DNA of 64,000 nucleotides from CAVZXS01 sp963779325 (GTDB lineage Bacteria > Bacteroidota > Bacteroidia > Chitinophagales > Chitinophagaceae): assembly GCA_963779325.1 (NCBI GenBank), contig CAVZXS010000037.1:310001-374000 (forward strand). Reading direction: 5' to 3'. Shown here in pieces: positions 26,884-35,532 of the stretch (the stretch's first letter is position 1; every line of letters starts with the position of its first letter). Position numbers and translations under genes: made by a program. Under the pieces are notes generated by a model. It ran no database searches. It was not told the DNA's origin and was given only the letters and a program-made list of their open reading frames with translations.

Positions 26884-29109
26884 ATGAGTACAACACATAA
26901 AAAAACCTTTCAAACACTTTCCTTCATACTGGTATTCCTGGTGGCCTTAATCGCCGCCATCTTTTTCACGCAATATAATTCGCAAAAAAATGTAACCCGC
27001 CTTATTGAGGCCAACCAAAGTGCGGCTACAACTTTTGATATAAATAATCGATTGCAGGAAGTTGTAAACTATGCCGAAGTAATTGAGCGAAACAGTTACA
27101 ATCTTTATAAAACAGGTAAAACAGTGTATGCCAAAGGGGCTTCAGATACAATAAAAATTATTGAGAATCACTTAGCAGTACTGAAAAGCATTTCGCAAAG
27201 AAGCAATATACACGGCGACTTAAACCACATGACCGACCTGGTAGAACAGAAAATAGGCTATATAAAAAATTGCCTGAACCGGTACGACAAGAATAACACT
27301 GAAACACTTAGCCTCAACGACTCTTTAGTAGGCGAACACCTGGATGAGCGTATTTATATGAACGCCTTAAACGTTCAAAAAAGCCTTGAAAGCAATTTAA
27401 AGAAAACGCTGGGTCAGAGCAGCCGGCTGTCCGAAGCCATTTTGCGATTGGATAAAACATTGTCCATAGTAGCTATTTTGGCTATAGTGATACTGGGTAC
27501 CTTTATTATAAAAAGGCTGCTTGAGCAAATTAAACTGATCAATAAACTGGCGCTTGAAAAAGACAGGGCCGATAAATCGGCAGGAATTAAAGAGCAGTTC
27601 CTGGCAAATATGAGTCATGAAATCCGTACTCCTATCAATGCGGTAGTCGGCTTTTCCAACCTGCTGCAAAAAACACCGCTGCAGAGCGATCAAAAACAAT
27701 TCGTTGATTTAATTCAGAGTTCCGGCGAAAACCTGCTGGCAGTTGTAAATGATATTTTAGATATATCAAAACTGGAAGCGGGCATGATGCGTATAAGCAA
27801 AAATCCTTTCAGCATAAGAGATACCTGTATGTCAAGGGAAATGGTATTTTATCATAAAGCTATTGATAAAAAAATTTCTTTATCCTGTATGATTGATGAA
27901 AATATACCTGACACCCTGATTGGCGATGTAGAAAGGCTTAACCAGGTAATGACCAATCTTATTAATAACGCAATCAAATTTACTCCCGAAGGAGGTGAAG
28001 TAAATCTTAATGTAACAATGGAAAATAAGGCAACTGACAAGGTTGATTTATTATTTTCAGTAAAAGACTCAGGTATCGGTATCCCGCAAAATAAATTATC
28101 GGCCATATTCGAAAGATTTGAACAGGCTGACTCCGATACATCCCGTCAATACGGAGGTACCGGCCTCGGGCTTTCTATTGTAAAGAAAATTATTAATCTC
28201 CAGGGCGGTGATATAAGCGTAAAAAGCGAACCCGGAAAAGGCGCCGAATTTATTTTTACAATTACCTACGGCTATTTAGACAGGCCCGCACTGCTGAATA
28301 ATACCGGCCTGCGACATTCGGATAAAATAATGTTTAAAAATATAAAAGCCCTGGTAGCGGAAGATAATGCAACCAATCAAACACTTTTAAAATATACACT
28401 GGGACAATGGAACCTTGATTATGACCTTGCCGAGAGCGGACTGCAGGCAATTGAACTAATTCAAAAAAACAAATATGATATAGTGCTGATGGACATACAA
28501 ATGCCTGTTATGGACGGGTACGAAGCCGCCAAGAGAATAAGAAAAAATATAAATACCGTTATCCCCATTGTGGCTATGACGGCGCATGTATTACCTACCG
28601 AGAAGGAAAAATGCATCAAAGCCGGTATGAATGATTATATATCCAAACCGCTGAAAGAAGCGGAGTTGCTCGGGTTATTAAAAAAATACCTGGCATTTAC
28701 TGTAGAAAAATCAGAAACGGTAGCGGTGGCTTCGAAAAAACCAAAGAAAGATTACCGCTATGTGGATGTAGAATACCTGAACAATATATTTCCCGGTAAT
28801 GATGAATTTATCAAGGAAATCATGTACCGTTTCAGCGAGCAATACCCGAAAGAGTTGAAGCAATTAAAGCAGCATACGGAAAATACGAACCCTGAAGGGG
28901 TACGAAGTATGGCTCATCATTTAAAAACAACCGTTTCCGCATTGTCCATTGATACGCCCCTGCGCATACACCTTGAAAAAATAGAGGATTTTGCCAAAGA
29001 ATCGGACTGGAGCGGTATACAAGGGGAAGTGAACGCCTTGGTACAAAAAGAGGAAATAGTGCTGGAAGAGATTAATGAAATAATTACTTCAGGGATTTTA
29101 TTAATCTGA
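26884..29109 (+). CDS. Hybrid sensor histidine kinase with receiver and Hpt domains
   Basis: The 741-residue protein has two N-terminal helices (about 12-30 and 190-208) that bracket a coiled, CHASE3-like periplasmic sensor. A HisKA domain carries phosphoacceptor H245 in MSHEIRTPINAVVGF; the HATPase follows with N-box LINNAIKFTPEGG, DSGIGIP and GTGLGLSIVKK. The receiver (about 485-605) has D537 in LMDIQMPVMDGYEAA and KPLKEAEL. The C-terminal Hpt domain has the HxxK motif AHHLKTT (His about 678). It can therefore run a full internal His-Asp-His relay, but needs a separate output regulator; none is adjacent. The signal is unknown. Confidence 0.95.
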   Translation: MSTTHKKTFQTLSFILVFLVALIAAIFFTQYNSQKNVTRLIEANQSAATTFDINNRLQEVVNYAEVIERNSYNLYKTGKTVYAKGASDTIKIIENHLAVLKSISQRSNIHGDLNHMTDLVEQKIGYIKNCLNRYDKNNTETLSLNDSLVGEHLDERIYMNALNVQKSLESNLKKTLGQSSRLSEAILRLDKTLSIVAILAIVILGTFIIKRLLEQIKLINKLALEKDRADKSAGIKEQFLANMSHEIRTPINAVVGFSNLLQKTPLQSDQKQFVDLIQSSGENLLAVVNDILDISKLEAGMMRISKNPFSIRDTCMSREMVFYHKAIDKKISLSCMIDENIPDTLIGDVERLNQVMTNLINNAIKFTPEGGEVNLNVTMENKATDKVDLLFSVKDSGIGIPQNKLSAIFERFEQADSDTSRQYGGTGLGLSIVKKIINLQGGDISVKSEPGKGAEFIFTITYGYLDRPALLNNTGLRHSDKIMFKNIKALVAEDNATNQTLLKYTLGQWNLDYDLAESGLQAIELIQKNKYDIVLMDIQMPVMDGYEAAKRIRKNINTVIPIVAMTAHVLPTEKEKCIKAGMNDYISKPLKEAELLGLLKKYLAFTVEKSETVAVASKKPKKDYRYVDVEYLNNIFPGNDEFIKEIMYRFSEQYPKELKQLKQHTENTNPEGVRSMAHHLKTTVSALSIDTPLRIHLEKIEDFAKESDWSGIQGEVNALVQKEEIVLEEINEIITSGILLI

Positions 29110-29461
29110 ATGAATACTCGGCAAGTTGCAACCTAAGGTTACAAACGTACGTCTTTCGCTTCATCGGATAGTAGGATAAACCTTTGGTAACCGTACTTGT
29201 GCTTTTAGTAATTATACGTTTTATAGAGAGAGTAATTATACGTGCTGTCGGGGGTTAGGAGAGATATATCACGTAAAATTTTTGCTTGCATAATATCTTT
29301 CTTTACTTTACCAACTGTTTAGTAAAGCCGTAAATACCGGGCTTCATAAGCCAATCCTCCATCCTTTGAAACACTTCCGGCAGGAGAAGAAAAATACCTG
29401 CAATTAATCCAACAACCTATGTAACTGAATAAAGTTCTGAACCATTTTAAAACTTTACCCG
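29110..29461. other. Intergenic region, 352 bp, with a 13-bp direct repeat
   Basis: AGTAATTATACGT occurs exactly at 29207-29219 and 29231-29243 (24 bp centre to centre). A TATCTTTC at about 29296, one mismatch from TAnnTTTG, lies downstream of the repeats and could be the promoter of the 29462 gene. No gene seen. Confidence 0.45.
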
Positions 29462-29893
29462 GTGCATAAGCGTTTACCATTTTACTACATTGTTACACTA
29501 TGGGCGGTAGCAATCGTTTCAGTTTTCTTAATCATAAAACCGTTATTGTTATCAATAACGGAAAAAAACGATATCGCCTATATTAGTGATCCCTCATTCA
29601 ACAACGGGGCTATTGATGATGCCGTGTTGATTGAAAAAAGCGGGAAAGAAAGCGCCGATTCCAATGCAGGCGATAACCTGGTTTTTTATAACAAGACTTC
29701 CTTCATTCGTTATTTCAGCGATAAATATTCTGAAGAAGAATTGGCAGTGAGCTACAATAAAGCAGTTAGTAAAAAAGCGGAAAGCGGAGAAAAATCCCCG
29801 ATACGTGTAATAAGGAAAAGAGTAACTGATAATTCAAGAAATTCTTTTTCGGGCGGGTTTGATATAAAGCCCGTACCGGTAAGTAATAAATAA
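29462..29893 (+). CDS. Single-pass membrane protein of unknown function
   Basis: The 143-residue frame starts with GTG (29462). Residues about 7-29 are a membrane helix (YYIVTLWAVAIVSVFLII), leaving a short basic cytoplasmic N-terminus and a hydrophilic extracytoplasmic remainder (DAVLIEKSGKESADSNAG, FIRYFSDKYSEEELAVSYN). It ends in a basic segment (IRVIRKRVTDNSRNSF). No family recognised. It lies 12 bp upstream of an OmpA-like lipoprotein on the same strand, so the two probably form one operon and act at the envelope. Confidence 0.7.
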   Translation: MHKRLPFYYIVTLWAVAIVSVFLIIKPLLLSITEKNDIAYISDPSFNNGAIDDAVLIEKSGKESADSNAGDNLVFYNKTSFIRYFSDKYSEEELAVSYNKAVSKKAESGEKSPIRVIRKRVTDNSRNSFSGGFDIKPVPVSNK

Positions 29894-29905
29894 ACCATCC
29901 TCTGC

Positions 29906-30808
29906 ATGAAAATTATTTCTTTTATCCCGTTACTTGCGGGAATAATGTTCTTTGCTTCTTGCCGAACAGCAAAAAAAGCGCAGTTTAATCTTGTTTTAGA
30001 ATCTGCCGCCGAGCGGGGAAAAATTGAAGCTGAACTCATTGAACTGCTTGCAAAAAAAAAGGATATCAAATTAGAAGAAGGAACCATTGACGATTCGATA
30101 GGCTACCATATAGATCAGCGACTTATTAAATACCGGCGAAAAATAGATTCTGTTAGCAATGTCATCAATACTTTAAAGGCGAAGCTTGATAACAAGAAAA
30201 CATTCAGGAAAGAATTTAAAGTTATACAAACCCGTATTATTCTGCTTGATTCTTTTTCAAAAAACAAGCAAGCCCGGGAGTATGTTTTTTATATGATTGA
30301 TGAAGGATTGGATAAGGCGAACCGCACTCTTTTTGAAATGGCCGCCTTTTTCGGACCCGGCGGTTATATCATCCCGGAAGATAAGTACAGCCTGGCCAAA
30401 GAGTATTTCTCGCCTGTTATTGATTCATTAATGAAATTTTCAAACAAGTATTCGGGTGTCAGCAGAACAGCATCTATTATACTGAATGGCTATGCCGATG
30501 CTACGGGTATTGGCGAGGGATCAAATTTGTATACTTTACTCCTGAACCGCTTAAATAAAATAACGGCGACCAAGGAAGAATTAAATGCGGCCTTATCAGA
30601 TTTAAGAGCGGAAAACCTGCGGGTTTTTCTTAACAGATTGATTAATGAAAGAAGAAATGATTTTCAGAATCTGAACGCCGTAACTTTCGAAAATATAAGA
30701 AGAGGTATGGGAGAAAAATTACCCGATCCTAAAATAAAGGATTACACTATAGATGATGCAAGACGCAGAATTGTATTATGCTATTGGAGCGTGTTGCCCG
30801 ACGAATGA
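29906..30808 (+). CDS. Lipoprotein with divergent OmpA-like C-terminal region
   Basis: The 300-residue product has a lipobox, FFASC, with Cys at residue 19. The central region is helical and rich in Lys and Glu (KIEAELIELLAKKKDI, DSVSNVINTLKAKLD), probably coiled coil. The C-terminal third resembles OmpA peptidoglycan-binding domains: GYADATGIGEGS corresponds to GHTDSxG, LSDLRAENLRVFL to LSERRAxxVxxYL, and ending DDARRRIVL to xNRRV, but with a long insertion between them. It may tether the outer membrane to peptidoglycan. Cotranscribed with the 29462 gene. Confidence 0.7.
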   Translation: MKIISFIPLLAGIMFFASCRTAKKAQFNLVLESAAERGKIEAELIELLAKKKDIKLEEGTIDDSIGYHIDQRLIKYRRKIDSVSNVINTLKAKLDNKKTFRKEFKVIQTRIILLDSFSKNKQAREYVFYMIDEGLDKANRTLFEMAAFFGPGGYIIPEDKYSLAKEYFSPVIDSLMKFSNKYSGVSRTASIILNGYADATGIGEGSNLYTLLLNRLNKITATKEELNAALSDLRAENLRVFLNRLINERRNDFQNLNAVTFENIRRGMGEKLPDPKIKDYTIDDARRRIVLCYWSVLPDE

Positions 30809-30901
30809 TTATTTTACACTTATTAATAAATAATGTTCCGTAATATTTATAAGGAGTTTTATTTATTTAAAAGAAAATATATTCTCCGGTAATCAGTTTT
30901 A

Positions 30902-32389
30902 TTACCCGAAAAATAAATAACAAAGTGCGATGGAAGTAATAATGCCCACCAGGTCGGCAAGCAGCATCGCTCCTACCGAGTACCTTGTATTTTTTATTCC
31001 TACCGATCCGAAATAAACGGCGATTACATAAAACGTAGTATCGCTGGAGCCTTGGAGTATACAAGCTAATCTGCCGGCGAATGAATCAGGTCCGAATGTT
31101 CTCATCGTGTCAATCATCATACCTCTTGCACCGCTGCCACTCATTGGCTTTATAAGAGCGGTTGGCAAACCATCTACAAAACGGGTATCGGTTCCCAACG
31201 CGGCAAAAAGTGTTTTCATACCGTTTATAATTACATCAAACGTACCGCTGGTGCGCAGCATACTGATGGCTACCAGCATACCAACAATATATGGAATAAT
31301 ACGAACACCGGTTTCAAACCCGCCTTTGGCGCCATCTACAAATGCATCAAACACATCTATTTTTTTATATACGCCGCCAAGTACAATGAAAAAGAATATG
31401 CCGAGTATAATACCATTGCTCAAAATACCGGAGAATGATTGAGCTTGTAAGGCATTAAGCTTTGTTACATATAATACTAACAGCGTAATAAGCGCCGATA
31501 TACCTCCTACCCATGCAAGTATTACAGGTTGGAAAACATTTATTTTCTGTTTAAAAGAAACGATGAACATGGCGGCCATTGTAGCTGCAAACGTCGCAAT
31601 CATACAGGGTATAAAAATATCGGTAGAATCTTTTGCCCCGAGACCCGTACGGAAGGCTATTATAGTTACAGGAATCAATGTAAGACCCGATGCATGCAAG
31701 GCAAGAAACATTACTTGCGAATTAGACGCTGTTCCTTTATTCGGATTTAATTCCTGCAAACTTTCCATTGCTTTTAAACCAAACGGCGTAGCCGCATTAT
31801 CCAGGTTTAATAAATTAGCGGAAAAATTCATCATCATATGCCCTGTTGCCGGATGTCCTTTTGGTATATCAGGAAAAATTTTTGAAAAGAAAGGCCATAT
31901 AATTTTCGACAACACTCTTACGCCGCCTGCTTTTTCGGCTATACTCAGGAAACCCATAAACAAAGCAAGAATACCTATTAGCGGTATAATAATATCTACT
32001 ACGGCGTTCTTTGCCGTTTCAATAACGCCGTCCACTTTTCTTACAAATTTTTTTTGAACAGAAACGTAAGTATAAGTTTTGATAGAAGATTTAGCCGCTT
32101 TAATAAGATTTACGGAATCATGCGCCATATTATCCGTCAGCAATACTGTTGCTTTTGGCAAAGTATCCGCTTTATAATAGCCGTATTCTTTCAGCAGATC
32201 TGCATATTTAGGCGAAAGATTTTGATTAAGCGGGGAGCCTATGGTATAGTAAAAAATGCTGTCCGATTTGTCGGACGACTTACCCACTATCATCCTGGTA
32301 AATATCTTTTCATCGCCGTTTATCATTCGTATACCGGCTACCAATGCGGCAATAATGATAAAAGCTGACCATATTCTGCTTAAAACCAT
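30902..32389 (-). CDS. SpmA/SpmB-like nucleoside-recognition (Gate) domain membrane protein
   Basis: This is a 495-residue polytopic protein in which the two 'Gate' domains (PF07670), separate as SpmA and SpmB in Bacillus, are fused. The first half carries GHPATGHMMMNFSANLLNLDNAATPFGLKAM, split as HMMMNFSANLLN and LDNAATPFGL (SpmA-like), the second GFETGVRIIPYIVGMLVAISMLR and SDTTFYVIAVYFGSVGI (SpmB-like). A 100-residue soluble insertion lies between the first helix and the core. The fused form is widespread in non-sporulating Bacteroidota; it is annotated as a nucleoside-recognition or spore-maturation protein, but the transported solute is unknown. Confidence 0.88.
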   Translation of the reverse strand: MVLSRIWSAFIIIAALVAGIRMINGDEKIFTRMIVGKSSDKSDSIFYYTIGSPLNQNLSPKYADLLKEYGYYKADTLPKATVLLTDNMAHDSVNLIKAAKSSIKTYTYVSVQKKFVRKVDGVIETAKNAVVDIIIPLIGILALFMGFLSIAEKAGGVRVLSKIIWPFFSKIFPDIPKGHPATGHMMMNFSANLLNLDNAATPFGLKAMESLQELNPNKGTASNSQVMFLALHASGLTLIPVTIIAFRTGLGAKDSTDIFIPCMIATFAATMAAMFIVSFKQKINVFQPVILAWVGGISALITLLVLYVTKLNALQAQSFSGILSNGIILGIFFFIVLGGVYKKIDVFDAFVDGAKGGFETGVRIIPYIVGMLVAISMLRTSGTFDVIINGMKTLFAALGTDTRFVDGLPTALIKPMSGSGARGMMIDTMRTFGPDSFAGRLACILQGSSDTTFYVIAVYFGSVGIKNTRYSVGAMLLADLVGIITSIALCYLFFG

Positions 32390-32485
32390 ATTTTAATTGT
32401 TGATTTTAGATTGAAGATTGAAGTTTTTGGGGGAATTACCAAAATCATCTTTTCACATTTCATTTTCAACTACGCTCCCAAAGCT

Positions 32486-32493
32486 TATCTTTG
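32486..32493 (+). promoter_or_regulatory. Promoter -7 element of ychF
   Basis: TATCTTTG, exact TAnnTTTG, about 75 bp before ATG 32569. The -33 region is weak (TTTCA). Confidence 0.5.
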
Positions 32494-32568
32494 CACCTCA
32501 AAAAAAAAATGAGGATATTGTTCCAAGGGCTATTCTTCAATCGAAAATATAAAATCTGAAATAAAATC

Positions 32569-33669
32569 ATGGGTTTGCAAGCAGGTATTGTAGGATTGCC
32601 AAATGTCGGTAAATCAACGTTGTTTAATGCAGTAAGTAACAGCGCCAAGGCGCAGGCTAGTAATTATCGTTTCTGTACCATCGAACCCAATGTGGGTTTG
32701 GTAGATGTACCCGATGAGCGATTGGCTAAATTAGCCGAGTTGGTGCAACCCCAAAAAGTAATACCTACGCAGATTGAGATAGTGGATATTGCCGGTTTGG
32801 TAAAAGGCGCCAGCAAAGGCGAAGGGTTGGGCAATAAATTTTTGGCGAATATTCGCGAAGTGGATGCCATCGTGCAGGTGATCCGTTGTTTTGAAGATGA
32901 AAATATTTTGCGTGACGAAGGTCCCATTAACCCGGTGAGCGATAAAGATATTATTGATACGGAACTGCAACTGAAAGATTTGGACAGCGTAGAAAAGAAA
33001 TTGAAACGCAACGAGAAAATGCTGAAGCTGCCCGATCCTAAAATTAAAGCGGAATACGAAATTTTAAAAACTTGCTATGCGCATTTGGAAAGCGGTAAAA
33101 ATATTCGTGAGTTGAATTTGAGTAAGGAAGATAAAACAGCTATCGCCGATTTATTTTTATTAACCGATAAACCGGTTTTGTATGTAGCCAATGTAGATGA
33201 GCCATCCATGCATACGGGCAATAAATATTCTGATGCACTGAAAGCTGCTGTAGCCGCCGAAGGTGCGCAAGTAGTTATCATGAATAATTCTATAGAAGCG
33301 CAAATTTCGGAAATGGAAGACCCGGATGATAAGCAGTTATTTATGGATGAATATAAAATGACGGAGCCTGCGTTAAATAAACTCATTCGCTCGGTATATG
33401 AATTACTGCAACTGCAAACTTATTTTACCTGCGGTGTACAGGAAGTACGTGCCTGGACAATACACGAAGGATGGAAAGCCCCGCAAGCAGCCAGTGTTAT
33501 TCATACCGATTTTGAAAAAGGATTTATTAAGGCCGAAGTTATTTCTTACAATGATTTTTTACAATACAAATCAGAAGCCGCCTGCCGCGAAGTAGGTAAA
33601 CTGCGTATAGAAGGTAAAGAGTACGTGGTGAAGGATGGTGATGTAATGCATTTCAGGTTTAATGTGTAA
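32569..33669 (+). CDS. ychF: Redox-regulated ATPase YchF (Obg-like GTPase family)
   Basis: The 366-residue protein opens MGLQAGIVGLPNVGKSTLFNA with the P-loop at 8-16, then the YchF switch sequence ASNYRFCTIEPNVGLVDVPDERL, the G3 DIAGLVKGASKGEGLGNKFL, and NxxE (YVANVDEPS), the hallmark that gives ATP rather than GTP preference. The C-terminal TGS domain (about 282-365) includes LQTYFTCGVQEVRAWTI and ends DGDVMHFRFNV. YchF/OLA1 binds ribosomes and modulates translation of leaderless messages and stress responses. Single-gene unit with its own promoter; length is normal. Confidence 0.98.
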   Translation: MGLQAGIVGLPNVGKSTLFNAVSNSAKAQASNYRFCTIEPNVGLVDVPDERLAKLAELVQPQKVIPTQIEIVDIAGLVKGASKGEGLGNKFLANIREVDAIVQVIRCFEDENILRDEGPINPVSDKDIIDTELQLKDLDSVEKKLKRNEKMLKLPDPKIKAEYEILKTCYAHLESGKNIRELNLSKEDKTAIADLFLLTDKPVLYVANVDEPSMHTGNKYSDALKAAVAAEGAQVVIMNNSIEAQISEMEDPDDKQLFMDEYKMTEPALNKLIRSVYELLQLQTYFTCGVQEVRAWTIHEGWKAPQAASVIHTDFEKGFIKAEVISYNDFLQYKSEAACREVGKLRIEGKEYVVKDGDVMHFRFNV

Positions 33670-33721
33670 ACGTCTTTCGGGTTGCTTAAATATAAATTAT
33701 TTCACAAGCAATCAGAAACCG

Positions 33722-33752
33722 GTTCCCTTCTCCTCAGGAGAAGGGTTAGGGA
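33722..33752. repeat. Palindromic repeat between convergent genes
   Basis: CCCTTCTCCT-C-AGGAGAAGGG (10-bp perfect arms) followed by TTAGGGATGAGG lies between the ends of ychF and the T9SS plug gene. This motif is, from memory, a common interspersed repeat in Bacteroidota genomes; here it may also act as a terminator. Confidence 0.6.
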
Positions 33753-33759
33753 TGAGGCT

Positions 33760-35037
33760 TTAAAACCCTGTCGTCCTTTGAAATACTGAATTCACTGTAT
33801 TATACCCAATCAATTCATCCACCCTGGCGCCAAACGGACGGTAATAAATCAATACCGTATAAGCATTTTCAGTTCCCCAAAAATTGCCTTCGGTATTTTC
33901 AAAGGTTACCACGTTGTCCTTATCAGCCTTTGTGATATAACTGTAATTATAAAATCCTTGTTTCAGCATAAGCGTTTTTTCGTAAGCTCCTTTCTCCTCA
34001 TTAAAAACCATTTTAGAAGAATCATCAGGCTGATAGTTTGTTAACTCACCGTACAAATAAATGCTGCGGCCTTCAAAAGCTTTATTCCCCGGAGGATAAA
34101 AACTAAAATGTACATAACTGTAATCGGTTTGCCAAAACGGATTTACATTTTCCAATGTTTCAATGGTGAAAAAACCGTTCAGGTCGCGATAATAAACGTA
34201 AGCCTGTTGCTTGCGGTTACCATCGGGCTTTACATACACATCCGTACGCGGGCCTTTCGTATCTATACGCAGCATACGGTCGCTCAGCAGGCGCAGACTG
34301 CGTAAATCAATCCAGCGCCATTCTTTGCCCGCTTCAAATACTGTATTCACTTCATCATTGAATTCAAAATAATTGCCACGCAGAATGGTTGGTCTTTGCA
34401 AATGCAATGCCGAGGGCCAAGCATAATTTTGCAGCACCGTTACCTTTACATCCGTAGCGTTAAAAGAATTAATTTGTCCGTTAGTATTTACACTCACCTG
34501 TACTTTCTGGTGTGTATTATAAAAATTCGAATTAAAAGGCTGTTGAATCTGCGCCGTCACGGTAGCTTTATTATCTACCACTAAAAATCGTTTTGTAAAA
34601 ACGGTTCTTGATGTATCTCCGTTGATAAATACACGCAGTAAATAATTTCCCGAGCGGCTCGGCGCACTGTTCCTGTCAGGTATTACAGCTTGGTAATGGG
34701 TATACCTTGTAAATGCGATGGATGAATTTCTGTAATTGGTAATACGCACATCCGCGAAACCTTTTGTATAATCAAAACTGCGCAGCACCGAAGGAGTCCA
34801 ATCCGCATTGCGCAATTCAAATGAATAATAATAATTTTTTACACCGCTTTCCAAATCATCAAAATGAAGTTCCAGTGCTTCGTTGCTGTTCAGCGCTATT
34901 ACCGGGTAACTGTATATATTGCCGGCTTTGTACAATTTTACCGAGCGGATATTGGGATTGTACATCCGGTCGGGTTGTACCTGCGCCTGCACCAAAACAC
35001 TCAGCAGCGTGAAAGCAATTACAAAATATTTTTTCAT
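33760..35037 (-). CDS. T9SS plug protein (DUF5103-like)
   Basis: ATG 35037 gives a 425-residue protein with a clear signal peptide (MKKYFVIAFTLLSVLVQAQ). The frame opens further upstream (35109), but that part reads MFAIIFTILYIGAAIYNCC and lacks support. It matches the 'type IX secretion system plug protein' family (PF17116): SVKLYKAGNIYSYPVIALNSNEALELHFDDL (start), YYYSFELRNADWTPS, FRDLNGFFT-like YYRDLNGFFTIETLEN and the C-terminal EGNFWGTENAYTVLIYYRPFGARVDELIGYNTVNS region. In characterised systems the plug protein closes the SprA pore from the periplasm. It fits the T9SS-sorted protease at 21542. Confidence 0.88.
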   Translation of the reverse strand: MKKYFVIAFTLLSVLVQAQVQPDRMYNPNIRSVKLYKAGNIYSYPVIALNSNEALELHFDDLESGVKNYYYSFELRNADWTPSVLRSFDYTKGFADVRITNYRNSSIAFTRYTHYQAVIPDRNSAPSRSGNYLLRVFINGDTSRTVFTKRFLVVDNKATVTAQIQQPFNSNFYNTHQKVQVSVNTNGQINSFNATDVKVTVLQNYAWPSALHLQRPTILRGNYFEFNDEVNTVFEAGKEWRWIDLRSLRLLSDRMLRIDTKGPRTDVYVKPDGNRKQQAYVYYRDLNGFFTIETLENVNPFWQTDYSYVHFSFYPPGNKAFEGRSIYLYGELTNYQPDDSSKMVFNEEKGAYEKTLMLKQGFYNYSYITKADKDNVVTFENTEGNFWGTENAYTVLIYYRPFGARVDELIGYNTVNSVFQRTTGF

Positions 35038-35532
35038 CAGTCTTTTAGTCGTGCAGCAGTTATATATGGCTGCACCGATATACAATATTGTGAAAATTAT
35101 TGCAAACAAAGGAATAAAGTTTTAAAGGGTGTATTCCCGGTTATATTATCCTAAACCCACCCCATTGAAATTTTCTTATGCGAAATCACTTTGGCCCCTC
35201 CGTCGGAGGGGAGGCAGCATTCTTTAATTTTATAAACTAAGAACCCATCGCTGCGCAAATTTGGATGCCCCGTCTTAAATGCCTAAACAAATATAGTTTA
35301 GGGGCCATCCGGTTCCTTCTATATATCAGCTTTTGTGCGGGCTATCCGCTTTACTCCCCTCCGCCAAAGCCTGTGCAAAATGGCATTGCTTCTTTGGCGG
35401 ATGCGGGGTATCGCTTCTATCCCGTTCCCTTCAGCAGCAGAATATAACTCAACAATAGCAGGAAGAGTATGATTAGGTTGTAACTGCTTGCATTAGTAAA
35501 ATGAAAAGACCTGATAACTTACAGAGATTAGA
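35038..35532. other. Intergenic region, 495 bp, with several hairpins and a REP-like repeat
   Basis: An inverted repeat GTGCAGC / GCTGCAC (35051-35057, 35069-35075) lies in the leader of the plug gene. A GC-rich hairpin CCCCTCC-GTC-GGAGGGG is at about 35199-35215 and a large REP-like palindrome at 35337-35432. No gene seen. Confidence 0.5.
35337..35432. repeat. REP-like imperfect palindrome typical of Bacteroidota
   Basis: The element opens CGGGCTATCCGCTTTACTCC and closes with GGGGTATCGCTTCTATCCCG, with inner arms TCCGCCAAAG / CTTTGGCGGA (10 bp, perfect). The paired 'GGGCTATCCGCT ... ATCGCTTCTATCCC' layout is one I recognise from many Bacteroidota genomes, where it recurs between genes. Only one copy lies in this window. 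Confidence 0.6.
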
